Below, piece by piece: positions 58,827 through 64,000 of a stretch of 64,000 nt of DNA. The translations under genes were made by a program, and so were the position numbers. The stretch is from Bacillota bacterium (GTDB taxonomy: Bacteria; Bacillota; Sulfobacillia; Sulfobacillales; Sulfobacillaceae): contig JAJZXX010000176.1 in the NCBI GenBank assembly GCA_021806205.1, forward strand, positions 1-64,000, read 5' to 3'. Position 1 is the stretch's first letter, and each line of letters begins with the position of its first letter. The notes under the pieces are model-generated. The model saw only the letters and a program-made list of their open reading frames with translations. It ran no database searches and had not been told where the DNA came from.

Positions 58827-61155
58827 AGGCTTTGCCCCCTTTCGCGCGCCAAATTACCTCGGGGGTCAAAGGCAAGACGTTGAGGGGAATATTGGCTGCT
58901 CGAGACAAGGCGTTGGCTAAAGCCGCGCCGATAGCAAGCACTCCGTGCTCGCCCAAGGGACGGGCGCCGAACGGGGAGTCGACTTGGGGCGTTTCCACAA
59001 ATTCGACCAGGTATTGCTCCGCCTGTTCACCGACGCGCATGACTCGGTAACTGCGAAATTGGTTGGATAAAAATTGCCCCTGCGCGTCGTAGTGCACGGC
59101 TTCGCGACTGGCGATGCCTAGGCCCATGTTCATGCCGCCCATGACTTGGCCGGCGGCTGCTTTGGGATTGATGACCTGCCCTGCATCCAGTACCGTGGCC
59201 GCCTTGAGAATGCGATATTGATGCGTGATGCGGTGATATTCCACCTCCACGGCTTGGACGCCCACGGTCCAGGCCGGGCCGGGCCGGCCATGCCCGGTTT
59301 GTTGGTCCAAGAGATTGAGATGACGAATCATAAAACGGCCCCGTCCCATGATTTGTCCACCGATGGAGTCGCCTTCCGGGTATTTGTAGCCGAGCGCTAA
59401 ATCTTGGTATCGGAGCGCAATGGTGGGGTCGTCGCGGACAAATATTTTCTCGCCGCCGTAATCGAGATCATCGGGTGAGCACCGCAATATGGCGGCGGCA
59501 ATACTTTTGAGTTGGCGCACCATATCATCCGCGGCATCCATCACGGCGCGTCCCACCATGTAGGTGGAGAGGCTCGCCACAGTCTTCCAGTGCTCCGGAT
59601 CGACGGCCGTATTGACGTCTTCGTGAACAAATACCTGGTCTATGGGGATGCGTAATTGCTCGGCGAGGATTTGCGCGGCAGTGGTTTTTGTCGCCGGCCC
59701 AAACTCCACTGCGCCGATATTAAGATTGACACTGCCGTCGGAATTCATGAGGGTGATGGCCCCTGAAATCGCGTTGGGAGGACTGGACGAGGTCTTCCAA
59801 AATGCCGCCACCCCGGTGGCGCGGACGCGGTGAGCATCAATGGGTTCCACGGCGGCCTGGTTCCAGCGAATCACCCGGCGCATCTGTTCGATGCAAAGCG
59901 GCAAGTGGCCGAGATTGCTCCTGGTCAAGCGCGCCTTAGTGGGGGTGAGGTGTCCAGGGGCCAGCGCATTTTGTTCCCTGAGACGCAGAGGATCCTGGTC
60001 CAGGGCCTTGGCCAGTTCATCGATAGCCCGCTCCACCGCAAACGTCATAGGCATATGCCCAAACCCTCGAAAGGCGGTGGTGTAGGTGTGATTGGTGTAC
60101 ACAGAGAACACGTCCGTGTGAAGGTGTTCGATATTGTATGGACCCGTACACTGGGCCGCGATGGCACGGGCAATCCGTGGAGCTGAGTCGGTGTAGGCGC
60201 CAATATCCATATAAAACCGCATCTGGGCCGCCTGAATCATTCCGTCTTGGGTCGCGCCCAACTCGACCTCGGCTTCCATACCCATACCCACCGGAGACGT
60301 TGCCATATCGGCTTCGCGGGTGTTCACCAACTTGACCGTGTGGCCCCCGACCGCTCTAGAGGCCAAATAGGCTAAAAGTTCTAACTGGATAGCGGCCTTG
60401 CCACCGAATGCACCGCCCACTAAGGGCACCTGGACAATGATCTGACCGGGATTCAGTTTGAAGTATTTGGCCACCTGCTTTTGGACTTCGAAGGGGGACT
60501 GGGTGCTGGCCTGAATGAGGACACGCCCGTCCGGCAAAATCTCGGCCTTGGCGATGCGGGGTTCTATGGCCGCGTGATCGATTTGCGGGAGGCTCACCTG
60601 GACCTTCACGCGCACCGAACATTTTTTTAGGAATCTATCGGGATCGCCTTTGATCATGTTGGCCTCATCGGCGATATTGCTGTGCTTTCGGGGAGAGGCC
60701 GGGGGAGTCGCCACGGTGTAGCTGCCGATATTATCATGGACTAAAGGTGCATTGGCCTTGAGGGCGTCTTGGATCGAGTTGACGACCGCTAAAGGCCGGT
60801 ACCGCACTTTGATCAGGCTGGCCGCTTTTTGAGCGGCGGATTCATCACGCGCCACGATCAGAGCTACCGGTTCCCCCCAGTAGCGCACTTTGTCTTTGGC
60901 CAAGGGCGGCCGATCCTCGGTGACGTCGCCCGTTAATAAAGGCGCCAAGTCGCCCGCGGTTAAGATGGTCTGTACCCCGGCAACTTTCCGGGCATCGGCG
61001 GTATGTATGCCAACAATTTTTGCGTGGGCCTGGCGGGCGGGTACAAAAAGGGCATGCCAGGTGCCCGGCACGTTCATATCATTCGTGTAGCGCGCTCGGC
61101 CGGTAACTTTGCTCGAGGCCTCCTTACGCCTCACACTGGTGCCGATAATGGTCAT
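58813..61155 (-). CDS. Molybdenum hydroxylase large subunit, xanthine dehydrogenase-like (second system)
   Basis: GRARYTNDMNVPG, VGGAFGGKAAIQLELLAYLA, TAFRGFGHMPMTFAVERAIDELA, LGEHGVLAIGAALANAL. Confidence 0.92.
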   Translation of the reverse strand: MTIIGTSVRRKEASSKVTGRARYTNDMNVPGTWHALFVPARQAHAKIVGIHTADARKVAGVQTILTAGDLAPLLTGDVTEDRPPLAKDKVRYWGEPVALIVARDESAAQKAASLIKVRYRPLAVVNSIQDALKANAPLVHDNIGSYTVATPPASPRKHSNIADEANMIKGDPDRFLKKCSVRVKVQVSLPQIDHAAIEPRIAKAEILPDGRVLIQASTQSPFEVQKQVAKYFKLNPGQIIVQVPLVGGAFGGKAAIQLELLAYLASRAVGGHTVKLVNTREADMATSPVGMGMEAEVELGATQDGMIQAAQMRFYMDIGAYTDSAPRIARAIAAQCTGPYNIEHLHTDVFSVYTNHTYTTAFRGFGHMPMTFAVERAIDELAKALDQDPLRLREQNALAPGHLTPTKARLTRSNLGHLPLCIEQMRRVIRWNQAAVEPIDAHRVRATGVAAFWKTSSSPPNAISGAITLMNSDGSVNLNIGAVEFGPATKTTAAQILAEQLRIPIDQVFVHEDVNTAVDPEHWKTVASLSTYMVGRAVMDAADDMVRQLKSIAAAILRCSPDDLDYGGEKIFVRDDPTIALRYQDLALGYKYPEGDSIGGQIMGRGRFMIRHLNLLDQQTGHGRPGPAWTVGVQAVEVEYHRITHQYRILKAATVLDAGQVINPKAAAGQVMGGMNMGLGIASREAVHYDAQGQFLSNQFRSYRVMRVGEQAEQYLVEFVETPQVDSPFGARPLGEHGVLAIGAALANALSRAANIPLNVLPLTPEVIWRAKGGKAYGAL

Positions 61156-61313
61156 GAAAGTCCTCCTCAGGAATCGTGTCGACCCATTGGTAGCTTCCCT
61201 TACGCCAGGAGATTCTATGTGTCAGTGAAGGTGGGGGGTCAGCGTGGTATCATGTACCTATGATTCTGCAATACTGAACTGGGATAAGGGTTAGGCTCAA
61301 GAGGGTGGTTCGC

Positions 61314-62624
61314 ATGAAAATTCAAGTGGTGGGGGTCAATCATATAGAGGCGCCACTATCGGTGCGCGAACGGGTGGCTATAGCTCCTCCTGTGTTGGTT
61401 GATGCCTATCAGAGCCGCGATCGCATTCGTCATGAAGAGGGCACGGTGGTTTTATCCACGTGCAACCGGACCGAAATCTATGTCGCGGGAGACGTCGAAC
61501 TGGCGGATGTGTTGACCTGGTGGGAACGTATGGTGGGCGTCAATCGCGGGGAATTTTCTGACGCGCTCTATTGGTGGGAGGGGATGGAGGCCGCCCGACA
61601 TTTATTTGGGGTCGCTGCGGGCATTGATTCGATGGTGCTGGGCGAAACCCAGATCCTGGGTCAAGTCAAGGACGCCTATCAGATTGCCCAGGAGTATGGC
61701 GTGGCTGGCCAGTTGCACCGGATCTTTCAATACGCCTTAAAAGTGGGCAAGCGATCCCACAGCGAGACAGAGGTCGGGCGCAATGCGCTTTCGTTAGGGT
61801 ATGCGGTGGTGGAACTGGCCAAAAAAGTATTCGGTTCGGTTCAAGACCGCTCGGCCCTCATCATTGGGGCGGGCGAGACCGCTCAGTTGGTTGCCCGCCA
61901 TTTGAGTGCCCAAGGTCTCAAATCCTTGACGATCTTGAACCGCACCGATAGGTTAGGTGCTCGCCTGGCGCAAGAGATTGGCGTCTTGACGGTTGACTGG
62001 GCCCAATTAGAGTCGGCGATGGCCCGAGCAGACATTGTGGTGTCTTGCACCAGCGCGCCGGGGTTTTTGGTGACACGAGAGATGGCCGCACGCACGCTGA
62101 AAAGGAACCCGCATCAATTTCGCTTCTTTTTTGATTTGGCCGTGCCGCGCGATATCGATCCTACAGTGGCGGACTTGAGTCGAAGCGTGTTTGTTTATGA
62201 CATTGATGATGTGACTAGAGTTGTCGACGCGAATCTGCAAAAACGGCGGCGCGAGGTATTCAAGGTGGATCGCATTATTCAGGAGGAGGTGGTTCAGTTT
62301 CAGGACGAAGTGGGGGCCGGCCAGGTGGGATCGGTCATTCGCTCGCTGAGGGACAAGGCCGAAACGATTCGCCAGGAGGAGCTGGCTAAGGCGATGGTTC
62401 GTCTGCCGAATCTCTCGGAGGATGAACGTCGCGTCGTGGCGGATACCACCCGCCTTATTCTCAATAAGTTTCTCAATGACGCGATGGTGTCCATGCGCAG
62501 TTGGGGGCAGGACGAGCAGAAGGGGTCATCATATATTGCTGCTATTCGCGAACTGTTCCGACTCACTGATGAGGACGCTGCGGCTATGACCCGCGACACC
62601 CATGTGGCACTGCCCGGTAAATAG
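61314..62624 (+). CDS. hemA: Glutamyl-tRNA reductase
   Basis: VVGVNHIEAPLSVRERVAI, VLSTCNRTEIY, GIDSMVLGETQILGQVKDAY, VGKRSHSETEVG. Confidence 0.96.
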   Translation: MKIQVVGVNHIEAPLSVRERVAIAPPVLVDAYQSRDRIRHEEGTVVLSTCNRTEIYVAGDVELADVLTWWERMVGVNRGEFSDALYWWEGMEAARHLFGVAAGIDSMVLGETQILGQVKDAYQIAQEYGVAGQLHRIFQYALKVGKRSHSETEVGRNALSLGYAVVELAKKVFGSVQDRSALIIGAGETAQLVARHLSAQGLKSLTILNRTDRLGARLAQEIGVLTVDWAQLESAMARADIVVSCTSAPGFLVTREMAARTLKRNPHQFRFFFDLAVPRDIDPTVADLSRSVFVYDIDDVTRVVDANLQKRRREVFKVDRIIQEEVVQFQDEVGAGQVGSVIRSLRDKAETIRQEELAKAMVRLPNLSEDERRVVADTTRLILNKFLNDAMVSMRSWGQDEQKGSSYIAAIRELFRLTDEDAAAMTRDTHVALPGK

Positions 62625-62645
62625 TCGTAGAACCGGGGGGACGTT

Positions 62646-63443
62646 TTGGGCATTCTTCTTGTCGCGTTAACCGGGATGGGGTATCTGGGCGCGGCGATCT
62701 TAACGGTAGCGCAGTTATATGATGGGGAAATGGCCCCATGGGCGCGCTTTTGTGCATGGGCTGGATTTGTCTTTGGCGGCTGGTGGCTCGCGGGACGGAT
62801 AGCGGGGTTAATTAGCCCCGGTCCCTTGACCCTCCAAGATTTTGTCCTAACCTTAGTATGGCTTTCAACAACGCTCTGGTTATTGGGGGGGCGCCGGTTT
62901 GATCTGGCTTGTTTGGGAGCGTTTTTGTACCCCCCGGGGTTTTTGCTTTGGGCGGCCAGCCTATGGGCGGCGCAACGCGTTTTTGCGTCAGCGCCCCCGA
63001 CCAGCATTGCTATCAGCCTCATGATGTCGGTAATCGCAGCGTCGGTTTTTTTGCTCTTGGCGGTTTTCGGTATCATGTATATCGAAAAGGAGCGTGAATT
63101 GGCCGAAAAGCGTATACGCCTGTTTTACTACCAATTGCCTGCGCTCGATGACATGGATGATTGGATGGCCCGCTTATTGCTGTGGGGATGGCTTTGGTTT
63201 ACGGCGACCCTGATGGTCGGACAAGTTCTTTGGGCAGGCGGTCATTTTTCCGGGGGTCTTGGGCGTCTAGCCCCAGTGGGGGTTTGGGCTATTTACGCTA
63301 TGGTTCTGGCCGGTCGCCTGTTTTGGCATTGGCGGGGGCACCGCGTGGCCGTCGGTGCCATGTTGGCGTTTGTCGGTGTCTTGGGCAATCTCTTTGTGGT
63401 TGACCTGGTGCTAACATCGCCCCATGGCCTATTCTTGTGGTAA
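62646..63443 (+). CDS. hemX: CcsA/HemX-like membrane protein
   Basis: Eight or so TM segments, position between hemA and hemC. Confidence 0.8.
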   Translation: MGILLVALTGMGYLGAAILTVAQLYDGEMAPWARFCAWAGFVFGGWWLAGRIAGLISPGPLTLQDFVLTLVWLSTTLWLLGGRRFDLACLGAFLYPPGFLLWAASLWAAQRVFASAPPTSIAISLMMSVIAASVFLLLAVFGIMYIEKERELAEKRIRLFYYQLPALDDMDDWMARLLLWGWLWFTATLMVGQVLWAGGHFSGGLGRLAPVGVWAIYAMVLAGRLFWHWRGHRVAVGAMLAFVGVLGNLFVVDLVLTSPHGLFLW

Positions 63444-63481
63444 GGGCAGACTAGAAAGAGACAAAAGGAGGCGGTGGGAAG

Positions 63482-64000
63482 GTGGCACACATAAAAATCG
63501 GGACACGGGCCAGTGCCCTGGCTTTAGCGCAGGCTGACGCCGTTGCCCAGTTGTTGCGGGAATTGGGCCACACCGCCGAACTCGTGCCGATCAAGACGTG
63601 CGGCGATCATGTGTTGGATCGGCCGTTGCATGAAATAGGATCTAAAGGACTATTTACCGAAGAGTTGGAGCGTGCGCTTTTGTCGAATGCGGTGGATGTG
63701 GCGGTCCACTCGTTGAAGGATTTACCCACGGAGCTGACTCGGGGACTCAAGGTTGTCGCATACATGTTGCCCGAAGATAGGCGCGATGTAATGATTACGG
63801 GGGGATCGGCTTTGGCTGACCTTAGGCCAGGGACGGTTGTGGGCACCTCAAGCCTTCGAAGGGCGGCGTTTATCCGGGCGTGGAGGCCCGATCTTGAAAT
63901 CGCGCCCATACGCGGGAATCTTTTGACCCGTTTGGAGAAATGGCAGAAAGGTCAGGTCGACGCGTTGGTTTTAGCCGCCGCCGGATTATTGCGGATGGGG
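63482..64000 (+). CDS. hemC: Hydroxymethylbilane synthase (3' truncated by window edge)
   Basis: GTG start; IKIGTRASALALAQADAVAQLLRELGH, GLFTEELERALLSNAVDVAVHSLKDLPTEL, GTSSLRRAAFIRAWRPDLEIAPIRGNLLTRL; absent from the ORF track but read directly. Confidence 0.95.
   Translation, partial: MAHIKIGTRASALALAQADAVAQLLRELGHTAELVPIKTCGDHVLDRPLHEIGSKGLFTEELERALLSNAVDVAVHSLKDLPTELTRGLKVVAYMLPEDRRDVMITGGSALADLRPGTVVGTSSLRRAAFIRAWRPDLEIAPIRGNLLTRLEKWQKGQVDALVLAAAGLLRMG

Noticed and set aside
1-64000. CRISPR array, tRNA, rRNA, prophage or classical defence island
   Set aside because: No regularly spaced repeats, tRNA/rRNA-like sequence, phage structural genes or known defence gene set were recognised by reading; a tRNAscan/CRISPR finder run would be needed for certainty.

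Overview
The 64 kb window looks like one contiguous chromosomal segment of a Gram-positive, Sulfobacillus-like bacterium. That taxonomic guess is an inference from gene content and codon style; no search was run. Left to right it contains: (1) a late cobalamin-assembly cluster (cbiA partial, HAD, cobU, cbiB, cobS, cobD-like, cbiP, btuF-like, a cobT-bluB fusion, pduO-type adenosyltransferase), with a cobalamin riboswitch ahead of cobU and a second one on the minus strand ahead of a BtuF-like lipoprotein; (2) an insertion-sequence island at about 11.5-14.7 kb, with an IS200/IS605-type Y1 transposase plus a nonsense-interrupted tnpB abutting an IS607-type serine recombinase plus a decayed tnpB-like fragment, next to an MFS transporter remnant and an FGGY kinase; (3) a minus-strand menaquinone operon menF-D-H-B-E-A without menC; (4) assorted metabolic genes (pheA, acyl-CoA ligase, UgtP-like glycosyltransferase, polysaccharide deacetylase); (5) a cox-type molybdenum hydroxylase cluster (S-L-M-D-E-G-XdhC-MobA-like) with a form II-like AYRGAGR motif, followed by an AMP ligase and an alpha/beta hydrolase; (6) a two-component system, tatC, and an HdrD-like Fe-S oxidoreductase; (7) a TCA block icd-mdh-sucC-sucD; (8) a second, divergent molybdenum hydroxylase next to an FUSC-family membrane protein; (9) hemA-hemX-hemC (partial). 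The points most worth checking are the two adjacent IS elements with intact transposases but broken TnpB genes, a G9 tract at the sucC/sucD junction where a -1 shift would fuse the two subunits, the CobT-BluB fusion, a signal-peptide-less BtuF-like protein inside the cob operon, and a terminator/antiterminator arrangement after the second riboswitch. I did not find a clear wholly novel multi-gene system. No CRISPR array, rRNA or tRNA was recognised.
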